Assembly (NCBI RefSeq): GCF_002278035.1 | Contig: NZ_CP022605.1 | Span: 868,001-932,000, forward strand | Length of the DNA stretch: 64,000 bases | Direction of reading: 5' to 3' | From: Ochrobactrum quorumnocens | GTDB lineage: Bacteria; Pseudomonadota; Alphaproteobacteria; Rhizobiales; Rhizobiaceae | Part shown: piece by piece, positions 56,763 through 64,000 of the stretch | Layout of the letters: every line of letters starts with the position of its first letter | Position numbering within the stretch: position 1 is the first letter of the stretch | Notes under the pieces: generated by a model | What the model was told of the DNA's origin: nothing | The model's database searches: none | The model's input: only the letters and a program-made list of their open reading frames with translations | Translations under genes and position numbers: made by a program

Positions 56763-57133
56763 TTAATAATGATCTAAAGTACCCATCAATGCGTGAAGAG
56801 CTTCTTCGTAGCCTCTTAGAATTATCTGACCCTGAGTATCAGAGGAATAAGTGGTTGCCGGAGAACTCTTCAAATGGCGTTCCGGAGAGTAATCTTGACT
56901 ATTCGGTTCATTTTCTTTTTGACGACACTAGTTTATCGACATCTCCAGAAAAATGTATTGGTTGGTTTCTGAAGGATGAGTGTGAAGCAAAATTGGTCTT
57001 TGAAGTAAGTCAGAGGTTGAGTGATATATTCATGAAGTATGGAACTGAATTGGAGGATCGTGATTATATACAATTGCCTGAATGGGTAGACGTTGTAAGG
57101 AAAGCAAAATTCGCATATGATGCAATAAAGTAA
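56759..57133 (+). CDS. SCO4402-family-like immunity protein
   Basis: 124 residues starting MINNDLKYPSMREELLRSLL. ATG 56759 overlaps the toxin stop as ATGA, so the two are translationally coupled. The order YPSMREELLxxLxxLSDPEYQ, a central FLFDDTSLSTSPEKCIGWFL and a C-terminal LPEWVDVVRKAKFAYDAI match SCO4402-type proteins as I recall them. Intact and AT-rich. Immunity role inferred from coupling to the toxin end. Confidence 0.75.
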   Translation: MINNDLKYPSMREELLRSLLELSDPEYQRNKWLPENSSNGVPESNLDYSVHFLFDDTSLSTSPEKCIGWFLKDECEAKLVFEVSQRLSDIFMKYGTELEDRDYIQLPEWVDVVRKAKFAYDAIK

Positions 57134-57155
57134 AATAAAGTAAAATAAAGTAAAA
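57125..57155 (+). repeat. Short tandem repeat, 10-bp unit
   Basis: About three copies of ATAAAGTAAA follow one another across the immunity stop codon (57131-57133). It lies 70 bp before the next CdiA fragment begins. Confidence 0.7.
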
Positions 57156-57223
57156 GTATTCTTCTTTTGCGCTTTATATATGATTATACGTCATTTTTAC
57201 TGCGCCACAGTTTTCTTTCCTAA

Positions 57224-58614
57224 AGCGGCGATTTGACGCTCGACACCGGTAGGCTAACCCATGAGAACTTCTCCGGTTCGAAGAAATATGAAGGTTTTGA
57301 CATTCAGGCCAATATTGACCTGACACTGAAGGATGCTGACGGCAACAAGCAGCAGCAGCCGGATCAGACCTCACAGCCGCGAACAACGGCGGAAGGCACG
57401 TATCAGCTTGACGATACGCGCCAGGAAGTGCGTGCCACCGTCGGACCGGGTGAGATCATCATCCGTGACAAGGACAAGCAGGTAGAGCTTGAAGCGAGCG
57501 GCCAGACCGAAGACCTCGCAGCCCTCAATCGCGATCCTGACAAGGCTTACCAGGTCACCAAGGAAAAGCACGTTGAGATCGAGTACTATCTGTCGGATAC
57601 GTCGGTAAAGGCAGCCGCTGATGCCGTAGAAATTGTCGGTAAGACGATCGGACAAGCTTTCGATGCCATTAGCACGAAGCTTGCTGCATCCGGAGATTTG
57701 ACGCCAAAGGAATTGGAAACTGCGAAAAAAGTAGCAGAAGCTCTAGACGACGGCAGACTTGATGTCAAAGCCTTGATTCAATGCTCAGGTCGCCAAGGCT
57801 TCAATCTGATGGACTGGATCGTTGGTACGGCCCACGCGTCAACCGGATGCTCTTTGTATGACAATTTTGGAGCCAAAGTTGCAGACCTTACACCAGAGGA
57901 GCGAGAAGCATGCGTGCAGATCTTCGCGTCGCTGATGGAGAAATATGCCAACGATTATCTGCTTGGGGAGAAAGGTAGTTCCGCCGAGCTTCCGGGATCG
58001 CTACGCACAATTGCGGATGCTCTTCGCAGTATTGGTTCAGACGAGCAACTTGTTGCCGGAGCCCAAGCTATGGGGATGTAGGCTTCATTCATTCGTGATT
58101 TGTCGATACGTCTGGCGCTTGGAGAGGAAGGCCATCAAGAATTCCAAAAAGATGCTGGAGCCGTGGGCTCTTGCGGGTGAGATCACAAAAGAAGCTGCTG
58201 AGAACGCGATAGAAAAATTGGCGGCAGGTCACGGCCTTTCGACGCAGGACACCAAGGATTTGAAACTGTTAGCCGGCGTCACAACAGCGGCTATCCTCGG
58301 TGGGATTAAGTTGTCGGGAGTATCCAAATTTGCAAGTGCGAAAAAAATTGCAGGACCATTATAGTCGACATGGAGCAGATTTTGGGTCCAAAAATGTTTT
58401 ACATTACCAGCAACAAGCGAGCGGTTTCCTTACTGGCAGCAAGCCGGCGGGCGTGTATGAGAAAAAGAGACTTAATGGAGATATTGTGCGGTATAATCCG
58501 GTAACCGAAGAATTCGGTGTTGTTTCCAGTAGTGGTGATATACGTACCTATTACCGCCCAGATCCTACGGTTCACGGCTGGCCAACTAATCTGGATTATT
58601 TCAATGATCAGTAG
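57224..58614 (+). pseudogene. Orphan CdiA module 4 with several lesions, BECR-like toxin end
   Basis: It begins abruptly at SGDLTLDTGRLTHENFSGSK and follows the module 3 backbone closely to ~57610, then diverges. Lesions: a TAG at 58079-58081 after AQAMGM, with the same frame continuing ASFIRDLSIRLALGEEGHQE; a frame change near 58160-58175; and another in a run of seven A at 58341-58347. The tip reads KLQDHYSRHGADFGSKNVLH, GDIVRYNPVTEEFGVVSSSG, DIRTYYRPDPTVHG. The HxxxHGxxFG and GxIRTYxRP elements fit BECR-fold RNase toxins (family level, inference). It overlaps the immunity gene by 11 bp. Confidence 0.82.
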
Positions 58615-58888
58615 AAAACAGAAATTTAGATGTCTAGTGTGTGGCTACGATGAGTTAGAAAGCCCTCCTTACGATCAATTTAATTGTCCTACGTTTGAGA
58701 TATGTCCCAGTTGCGGTACCGAATTCGGTTATGATGATGCAACCGTAAGGCATGCTGATCTGCGGGCGAAATGGATCAAAGGAGGCATGAGATGGTGGAG
58801 CAAGTCTACTAAGCCTCCGGCGGGATGGGAACCAAAGACACAACTCTCGGCTGCAGGTTTCATGGACATTAAGGGCCCATATTTCTGA
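58604..58888 (+). CDS. Zinc-ribbon (CPCC-type) immunity protein of module 4
   Basis: 94 residues starting MISRKQKFRCLVCGYDELES, with ATG 58604 inside the toxin's 3' end. CLVCGY and a second pair, EICPSCGTEFGYDD, should bind zinc. A Trp-rich C-terminus (MRWWSKSTKPPAGWEPKTQ) follows. Cys-rich CPCC proteins of this type occur next to polymorphic toxins. The frame is intact although the toxin is not. Confidence 0.75.
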   Translation: MISRKQKFRCLVCGYDELESPPYDQFNCPTFEICPSCGTEFGYDDATVRHADLRAKWIKGGMRWWSKSTKPPAGWEPKTQLSAAGFMDIKGPYF

Positions 58889-58931
58889 GCGGCCTCTAAT
58901 CGCAGCCGGATGAAACTACAGTGGCAGGTCA

Positions 58932-59131
58932 AAGGTAGTACAGCCAATTCCATCGCGATGGCGACTATCGCTGGGATTAACGGCAAATATGTCTATGATA
59001 CGCTCGTAGATTGACCGCCATTCAAACCGGGCCTTTTACAGAATGGCCCGCTCCTGAACACATCGCTCAGTGTCGGCTTCCAGTATTCGAAGAACAGCGC
59101 CGAGGGATCGACATCGACACCTGTGCCGACC
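58932..59131 (+). pseudogene. 200-bp scrap of cdiA
   Basis: Matches 41272-41471 of cdiA with about a dozen differences (from AAGGTAGTACAGCC to CTGTGCCGACC). One change turns GAT-GGA into GAT-TGA, an in-frame stop. It abuts the following IS element. Confidence 0.85.
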
Positions 59132-60209
59132 GCGTTGGTGCACGAATGTGATTACTGACGTACACGGGTCTTTGATGCTTGGATTATGCGATTTCCGCTT
59201 TCACACGGACGGATTTCGGGCGTGCACAGATCAGCATTCGATTAAGAATGCTGCATCCAAGTTTGATCTCGGTTTGCTGATTGGCAAATTTCCGTGAGCT
59301 TAGCCGGGGACCATTAACGGACTTATACCGGCTCATTGTGGTCTCAGCATTTGCACGCTTGCCATAGTCGGTGATCTCTTGCCACTTCATCCGACCATGT
59401 TCTGCAATTGTGTAGCTATGCCAATTACGCTGATCGGGTGGACCATAAGTGTTGGTTCGCAACTTGCGCACTCTCGGCGGAACGATAATGCTGATGCCGG
59501 GACTATGGCTGTGTAAAGCTTGATAGGTTCTATCACTATCATAAGCACCATCACCCATAAAGCTGGCAATGGGTTGTTCAATCTGTCCAAGCAGATCTGG
59601 AACTTGGCTGATGTCACTTGTGTTCTGATCGCTCAGCGTTTCCGCGATGATCTCACCACTATCAGCATCTATAGCAAGATGCAGCTTGCGCCATTTTCTG
59701 GGAGATTTGCAGCCATGCTTGTCTTCAGGCCACTGGCCTGCACCATAAACCTTCAACCCAGTGCTATCGACGAGAATGTGAATGGGCTCCTTATTCACGT
59801 TTACATAGTCATGGCGTGCTGTCTTGGAAACCGCAAGATCGCTACAGCGTCTGCTCAATGTCGTATGATCGGGAACTGGAAGATCAATATTCATGAGTTG
59901 CAACAAAGAAGTCATCAGACCTTCGCTCTGGCGCAAAGGCTGATGGAAAACGATCCCGCATATCAGTGTCGCTTCAATCGCCAGATCGGAATAACGTGGC
60001 TGCCCTCCTGGTGTCTTTCGTCGGGGTGCAAGCCAACCAGCAATCGCTGCATCAGTGATCCAGAAAGTGATACTGCCACGTTGACGTAAGCCCGCTTCAT
60101 ATTCTGCCCAGTTCATAACCTTGAACTTCTGCCTGGAGATCCGATGGCGACAAGCAGAATGATGTTTGAAAGGCATGGCATCATCCAAATTGTGAACTAA
60201 CCAACACCT
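59132..60209 (-). mobile_element. IS5-family element, ends approximate
   Basis: The CdiA scrap ends at 59131 and unrelated DNA follows. The possible inverted ends GCGTTGGTGCAC (left) and, inverted, GTGTTGGTTAGTTCAC (right) match only in part, and no target duplication is seen. The boundaries are therefore estimates. Confidence 0.6.
59184..60176 (-). CDS. IS5-family transposase
   Basis: 330 residues, intact. The DDE transposase includes VPDHTTLSRRCSDL, then HILVDSTGLKVYGAGQW with the first Asp, the K-rich KSPRKWRKLHLAIDADSGEI, FMGDGAYDSDRTYQAL with the second Asp, and the C-terminal RANAETTMSRYKSVNGPRLS with the final Glu. It has a DUF4372-free N-terminus (MNWAEYEAGLRQRGSITFWI), typical of IS5-type transposases. 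ATG 60176 is taken; a TTG lies four codons upstream. It appears functional. Confidence 0.9.
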   Translation of the reverse strand: MPFKHHSACRHRISRQKFKVMNWAEYEAGLRQRGSITFWITDAAIAGWLAPRRKTPGGQPRYSDLAIEATLICGIVFHQPLRQSEGLMTSLLQLMNIDLPVPDHTTLSRRCSDLAVSKTARHDYVNVNKEPIHILVDSTGLKVYGAGQWPEDKHGCKSPRKWRKLHLAIDADSGEIIAETLSDQNTSDISQVPDLLGQIEQPIASFMGDGAYDSDRTYQALHSHSPGISIIVPPRVRKLRTNTYGPPDQRNWHSYTIAEHGRMKWQEITDYGKRANAETTMSRYKSVNGPRLSSRKFANQQTEIKLGCSILNRMLICARPKSVRVKAEIA

Positions 60210-60506
60210 TAAAACGTAATTCTATATGATCACTAAACCGGAAAACGCATCTGTGCACCAAATCCCATGAATCTATTGCGGACACGCTGTTTGGCTATTC
60301 GCTTAGACGAATTTTCACTCACTGCTGACAACAGCGGATTTTTGCAAAATTCACCATGGAAATAATGACACATCCTTCATTGCTGCGATTAACCCGAAAA
60401 TAAAATTATATCATGCAGCTTCAATCGAAACGTTTCATATTTGCAATTCATTATTGTATCGAATATAGTACTGAAACTAGTACCAAATATAAAGCGGGTT
60501 TAAGTT
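60210..60506. other. Promoter region of the Phd/RelE module
   Basis: AT-rich, no gene. An imperfect inverted repeat at 60463-60490 (GTACT at 60468-60472, AGTAC at 60479-60483, with flanking ATAT) is a candidate operator for autoregulation by the toxin-antitoxin complex. Confidence 0.45.
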
Positions 60507-60752
60507 ATGCAGCGTGTTGAAGCGAATGTGGCCGTCAGCGTGTCCGACCTTAAAAAAAGCCCTTCTGCGGTGATGGAAAAGGCGCATGGTGAAACCGTGG
60601 CTGTGCTGAATCACAATCGGATTATGGCATATATGGTGCCAGCAGAGCTCTATGAGCAAATGCTCGAAAGATTAGACGACTTGCAGCTTGCAGACGTTGT
60701 CCTGCAGCGCGCGTCAGAAAAAGGCGAACCGGTAAATCTCGATGAACTATAA
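60507..60752 (+). CDS. Phd/YefM-family antitoxin
   Basis: 81 residues. The N-terminal DNA-binding part VAVSVSDLKKSPSAVMEKAH, then GETVAVLNHNRIMAYMVPAE, is the Phd/YefM fold, and the C-terminal helix (DVVLQRASEKGEPVNLDEL) should wrap the toxin. The stop overlaps the toxin start by 11 bp. Type II antitoxins of this class repress their own promoter. Confidence 0.88.
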   Translation: MQRVEANVAVSVSDLKKSPSAVMEKAHGETVAVLNHNRIMAYMVPAELYEQMLERLDDLQLADVVLQRASEKGEPVNLDEL

Positions 60753-61029
60753 GCTTGAGATTATACCGTCCGCGCGAAAGGAGTGGGATAAACTCGGATC
60801 CAATATCAAAGAGCAGTTCAAGAAGAATCTTCGTGAACGTCTCGTCACGCCACGACTGCCAAGTGCCGCACTTCATGGGATGAAAGACCACTACAAAATC
60901 AAATTGCGTCAGCTTGGTTATCGCCTGGTTTATCGGGTGGACGACGAACGCGTGACTATTTTGGTCGTCGCGGTAGGTAAACGTGACAAGGGCGACGTAT
61001 ACAAAGTCGCAAAGGAGCGTGCACAATAA
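60742..61029 (+). CDS. RelE/ParE-superfamily toxin
   Basis: 95 residues: YKLEIIPSARKEWDKLGSNI, LHGMKDHYKIKLRQLGYRLV and YRVDDERVTILVVAVGKRDK. This is the RelE fold, of StbE/RelE type with the GxYRLVYxV strand. RelE proteins cut mRNA on the ribosome. It is intact and coupled to the antitoxin. Confidence 0.88.
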   Translation: MNYKLEIIPSARKEWDKLGSNIKEQFKKNLRERLVTPRLPSAALHGMKDHYKIKLRQLGYRLVYRVDDERVTILVVAVGKRDKGDVYKVAKERAQ

Positions 61030-61461
61030 GTGAATTGAATGACGACGATATCCCGATGAATCTCAAGCGCAGGAATGCGGATCAAAATACACAGCAGAAA
61101 TGTCCGCTTGAAAACAGCTGCTATAGTCGCTCGTAGCCTCGCACAACCAAATTGGCAATGCCATCATCTGCCATTGCCATACTCTCAGTAATAATCTTTT
61201 CGTTGTGGAAAGAGCAGCAGCGGCGGCTTCGATAACCCCTAGCGCACGAAATGCTGCTTCCCCTCGTTCTCGTCGCCCTCGAGTAACTCGTTAGCGCTTG
61301 CGGTCTTGGTGCGACTATTACTGAAACGCTCCTCGATGAATGAATCGCGGCTGGCGCGGAGACGACAGAATTTTGAGCTTTCAAAGCGATTTCTCGTGCG
61401 TCATGCTTGATGTGTGAAAAAATGTGCATATATTGTGCATAAGATTGAGCGGAGATTAGAT
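61030..61461. other. Intergenic region with probable Xre operator
   Basis: No gene recognised. A minus frame ending at 61121 has a protein-like end (EKIITESMAMADDGIANLVV) that may be a remnant. TGTGCATA occurs twice, at 61423-61430 and 61434-61441, an 11-bp period just before the Xre start; it is a candidate autoregulatory operator. Confidence 0.5.
61423..61441 (+). promoter_or_regulatory. Direct-repeat operator upstream of the Xre antitoxin
   Basis: Two TGTGCATA copies are separated by TAT (period 11 bp, one helical turn), each with a TGCA core, 20-40 bp upstream of the antitoxin ATG. The placement suits binding by the Xre protein. Confidence 0.5.
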
Positions 61462-61851
61462 ATGGCACAGGCTCAGACAGTACATTCCTACGCAGTCGTT
61501 TCTGGCTTTGTTGATAGCCTTCAGGAGCCGCGGACACCTTATATCTCGCCGTCTCGCCTGTCGAAGGCGCTCGGTGTTAAGGTCGCGAATCTTGCAGAAT
61601 TGACCGGTGTTCATCGCAACACCCTGCGCAATCCCTCCTCCGAACGCTTGCAGGGCAGGATGCGGGAAATGATCAAGGCGATCTCTGCGGCCGCTGAGCT
61701 GACTGGCGATCTTGCGAAGGCAATCTACTGGTATCGAAACGAACCGATTGCCGATTATGGCCATCGCACGGCCGCCGAGCTTGTAGCCGATGGAGAGATA
61801 GAGGCTGTTCTTGCGTATATTCGGGACCTGGAGAATGGAGCGCGCGGGTGA
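61462..61851 (+). CDS. Xre/MbcA/ParS-family antitoxin of a RES system
   Basis: 129 residues. The N-terminal HTH region is ISPSRLSKALGVKVANLAEL followed by TGVHRNTLRNP; the C-terminal DUF2384 toxin-binding part is AIYWYRNEPIADYGHRTAAE followed by LVADGEIEAVLAYIRDLE. ATG 61462 follows GCGGAGATTAGAT; the frame could begin 16 codons earlier. The stop overlaps the RES gene by 4 bp. Confidence 0.88.
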   Translation: MAQAQTVHSYAVVSGFVDSLQEPRTPYISPSRLSKALGVKVANLAELTGVHRNTLRNPSSERLQGRMREMIKAISAAAELTGDLAKAIYWYRNEPIADYGHRTAAELVADGEIEAVLAYIRDLENGARG

Positions 61852-62170
61852 AGATAACCCGTATTGGCCCGGACACGGTCTTTCACCAGTACCTGACACC
61901 GAAATGGGCGTTTCTTCCCATCAGCGGCGCTGGGGCCGCTGTTGATGGCGGTCGCTTCAATCGACCTGGCGTCGAGGCTCTCTATCTATCCATGGCGCCA
62001 CAAACTGCACTGGAAGAACATCGACAGGGTGCGAGCATCACGCCGCCGGCTACCCTTGCAGCGTACAAGATCACGCTGAGCGAAGTGGCCGATCTGTCGA
62101 AGGGTTTCGATCCGCTTCATTGGGATATTGCCTGGGCTCAATGGCACTGCGCATGGCGGAAAATCGCTCG
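61848..62170 (+). pseudogene. RES-domain toxin, truncated
   Basis: From GTG/ATG 61848 the frame gives TPKWAFLPISGAGAAVDGGR, FNRPGVEALYLSMAPQTALE and EHRQG, the N-terminal half of a RES NAD+-degrading toxin, to about WDIAWAQWHCAW. It then runs without a stop into an IS110 transposase fragment (KIARIDRKVPTSMRK...), so the C-terminal third of the RES domain with its active-site serine region is missing. The toxin is probably dead. The exact junction near 62170 is an estimate. Confidence 0.82.
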
Positions 62171-62753
62171 CATTGACAGAAAGGTTCCTACGTCGATGCG
62201 AAAGCGGTTGGTGTTACAGATAAGCGCAAGGACGAGACAAGCTATTCCAGCCCATGTCGACAGCATGGATGATGGGCTGAAAGCGCTGCTCGCTGCTCAA
62301 ATTCTCGAACTTGAAAGCCGGATCGAGCACGTTATCACCCAGGAAAAAACTCTCGCCGACAAGGCAATGCGTCTACGCTCCATTCCCGGTATCGGACCCG
62401 TCTCTGCAGCTATGCTAATCGCGGAAATGCCGGAACTGGGCAAAATGACATCAGGTGAAGCAGCTGCAATGACAGGTCTTGCTCCTGTGCCCTATGGCAG
62501 CGGAACGATGCGAGGCAAGCGCATGATCGCGGGAGGACGGAGAGCACTTCGCCATGTCTTGTATCAGGCCGCACTCGCCGCTGCGTATCACAACCTCGTT
62601 CTGAAATCAGTCGCACAACGACTGAAAGAGCGTGGCAAACCCCACAAGCTCGTTATCGTCGCTGTCGCAAGAAGGCTCGTAACAATCGCAAACGCGATCC
62701 TCAAAAGCGGCGCCTCATGGAGCCATCAAAGCCAAACTTAAACACAGTTGCTA
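62171..62753 (+). mobile_element. IS110-family transposase 3' fragment fused to RES
   Basis: It contains LELESRIEHVITQEKTLADK, RLRSIPGIGPVSAAMLIAEM and the same end as the copy at 44378-44719 (one His/Gln difference, SHQSQT against SQQSQT). The shared end is AGTTGCTAG in both copies. The 5' DEDD part of the transposase is missing. The RES reading frame continues into it, ending at 62741. Confidence 0.85.
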
Positions 62754-63878
62754 GGGCGTTAATTGTTGTTTCAAAGTTTCAGCAACGACTTTATCAAATG
62801 AAGCGTCGCTATTTTGAGTGTTCTTCTGGCGTTGAGCCTCGACGTATGCGTCTCGATCTTGCACCAGCAGGGTCATCTGATGCTCTAACTTGTTCCTGAT
62901 TTCCATTGTCCCATCTATTATCTTCTTCTGTTCCTCGCGCTTTTTTCCCTTTAGTGCCTCAGGCATCTCACTGTCGGTCACCTCATTCCATTTCAAATTC
63001 TTGTTACGAATATCGTCCAAGAGATCGCCGCCGCCGGTGACGACTTCTTTTGTTGACGAGCGCTTCGAATAAAACTTGGAGTTCTCGACCTGTGTTTCTA
63101 TGGGGGCCGCCGCCTTTGCAGCCAGCTTATCAATGAGCCCTTCCTTTACCGACACCGCGCCATACGGCATAATTGTCTCATCAATTTTCTGTTGAACAGT
63201 AATGATCTCTTGGTCAAATGGTGTTCTCACGTCATCGATGTGACCGCCATCTTGCGCAATCTGAATATAGTGTCCGGAGCCACGCTCCGCGATATCGTTC
63301 CAGATGTTCCGTGTTTCGCCACTGTTCCCCGCCTGAATCGCGTTAACGCGAATATTTCGACGTTTGGCTTCAGCGATGATTTCGGGATACTTGCGTTCAC
63401 CCTTATAATCCATGTGAGGTGGGGCATCCCCGACAAGAAACATTATACGCTGCGTCTGAGGATCGCTAGTCCATGCCAGCTGGCTAACCGCTGTATCAAG
63501 CGCTTCGTTTACAGATTCAGGATCATCTCCACCGCCATCCGCCTCAAACCGTCTTAGATTGGCATAATGTGACTGTAAATCTGTGCTCATATCGAACGAT
63601 TTGACTGTATACTCGTCGCCACGATCACGATAGCCAATCAGGGCCAATCGGATTTCGGCATCAGGCTGAACATCTACTATTGTGTTTGTAATTGACCAGA
63701 TCTTACGCTTTGCACCTTCAAGCAGATCAACCATGGAGCCCGTAGTGTCGAGCACAAAAACCACTTCGATACGTTTGGATTGGGCTGGCTCCTGCTGTTG
63801 AGGCGTTGCTAAGGATGGTTTAGCAAGCAGCAGCGCTGAGAACCCCACCAATGCTTTTACGACAAGCGCATTCTTCAT
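62751..63878 (-). CDS. Secreted von Willebrand factor A (VWA) domain protein
   Basis: 375 residues with a signal peptide (ALVVKALVGFSALLLAKPSLA). The VWA domain at ~35-220 has the MIDAS motif FVLDTTGSMVDLL and conserved GYRDRGDEYTVKSFDMSTD and RIMFLVGDAPPHMDY. A helical, charged C-terminal region (KGKKREEQKKIIDGTMEIRN) ends KQQLTP. ATG 63878 is preceded by GGAGATTTC; a start 7 codons earlier is less likely. The stop codon lies at the edge of the IS110 fragment, so the original C-terminus may have been altered. The ligand is unknown. Confidence 0.85.
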   Translation of the reverse strand: MKNALVVKALVGFSALLLAKPSLATPQQQEPAQSKRIEVVFVLDTTGSMVDLLEGAKRKIWSITNTIVDVQPDAEIRLALIGYRDRGDEYTVKSFDMSTDLQSHYANLRRFEADGGGDDPESVNEALDTAVSQLAWTSDPQTQRIMFLVGDAPPHMDYKGERKYPEIIAEAKRRNIRVNAIQAGNSGETRNIWNDIAERGSGHYIQIAQDGGHIDDVRTPFDQEIITVQQKIDETIMPYGAVSVKEGLIDKLAAKAAAPIETQVENSKFYSKRSSTKEVVTGGGDLLDDIRNKNLKWNEVTDSEMPEALKGKKREEQKKIIDGTMEIRNKLEHQMTLLVQDRDAYVEAQRQKNTQNSDASFDKVVAETLKQQLTP

Positions 63879-64000
63879 GAAATCTCCGCATGAAAACAAT
63901 ATAACATATAATGAATAGAGAAATTATGTTTTAAATTTGCCCAAGAATTTAAGAGCCCGACTGTATCGGCAAATCATATTTTATGTGTGTTTTCAATTTT
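63879..64000. other. Upstream region of the VWA gene
   Basis: AT-rich DNA to the window edge; no gene seen. It should hold the VWA promoter. Confidence 0.5.

Noticed and set aside
57125..57155. CRISPR or iteron array
   Set aside because: Only three 10-bp units without spacers; a simple tandem repeat.
61121..61537. 138-codon minus frame between the two toxin-antitoxin pairs
   Set aside because: Most of it is antisense to the Xre promoter and gene start; only the last ~25 residues look protein-like, too little for a call.

Overview
The window looks like chromosomal accessory DNA of an alphaproteobacterium in Hyphomicrobiales, most likely Brucellaceae (the Ochrobactrum/Brucella group). The reasons are two invasion-locus-B (IalB) family proteins, SyrB-like regulators, a TIGR02587/TIGR02588 membrane pair, an L,D-transpeptidase beside an autotransporter, and a rhizobial/Brucella-type intergenic palindromic repeat. 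No rRNA, tRNA or CRISPR was seen.

Layout, 1-30 kb. A partial FAD-dependent oxidoreductase and a RidA-like protein; a minus-strand leuA-ilvC pair with a divergent AraC regulator; an LtrA membrane protein; a DJ-1/PfpI protein and a YghA-like SDR; the TIGR02587/TIGR02588 pair; three small proteins sharing a SyrB-type C-terminal coiled coil; a decayed DUF1801 gene with a VOC/AraC pair; two secreted proteins, a 1152-aa autotransporter and a YkuD L,D-transpeptidase; a VOC-LysE-PhzF-Nudix operon; and an ABM monooxygenase/MFS operon facing a LysR regulator.

Layout, 30.9-44.1 kb. A complete two-partner-secretion / contact-dependent-inhibition locus: IalB protein, TpsB (CdiB-like) pore, second IalB protein, lipoprotein, then a 3039-aa CdiA-like exoprotein with an LHH-type HNH/EndoVII nuclease C-terminus, and a SUKH-like immunity protein. 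IalB genes on both sides of the pore gene are the most unusual feature of this operon.

Layout, 44.1-59.2 kb. A graveyard of orphan CdiA fragments and toxin-immunity modules on the same strand: a WHH-like nuclease remnant split by an IS6 element, then an immunity candidate; a CdiA fragment and a 3.5-kb orphan CdiA separated by an IS630 element; that orphan's toxin tip is cut from the rest by an IS5 element; an Imm11-like protein; a lipoprotein; a third module with an in-frame stop and a SCO4402-like immunity protein; a fourth module with several lesions, a BECR-like toxin and a zinc-ribbon immunity protein; and a 200-bp CdiA scrap. One orphan shares a 695-bp identical tract with the intact cdiA, a sign of recent recombination. 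The remaining immunity genes look intact while the toxin reading frames are mostly broken, which fits retention for protection against kin or ancestral toxins (inference).

Layout, 59-64 kb. An IS5-family transposase, a Phd/RelE toxin-antitoxin pair, an Xre/RES pair whose RES toxin is truncated by an IS110-family 3' fragment (the same fragment also lies beside the CDI locus), and a VWA-domain protein.
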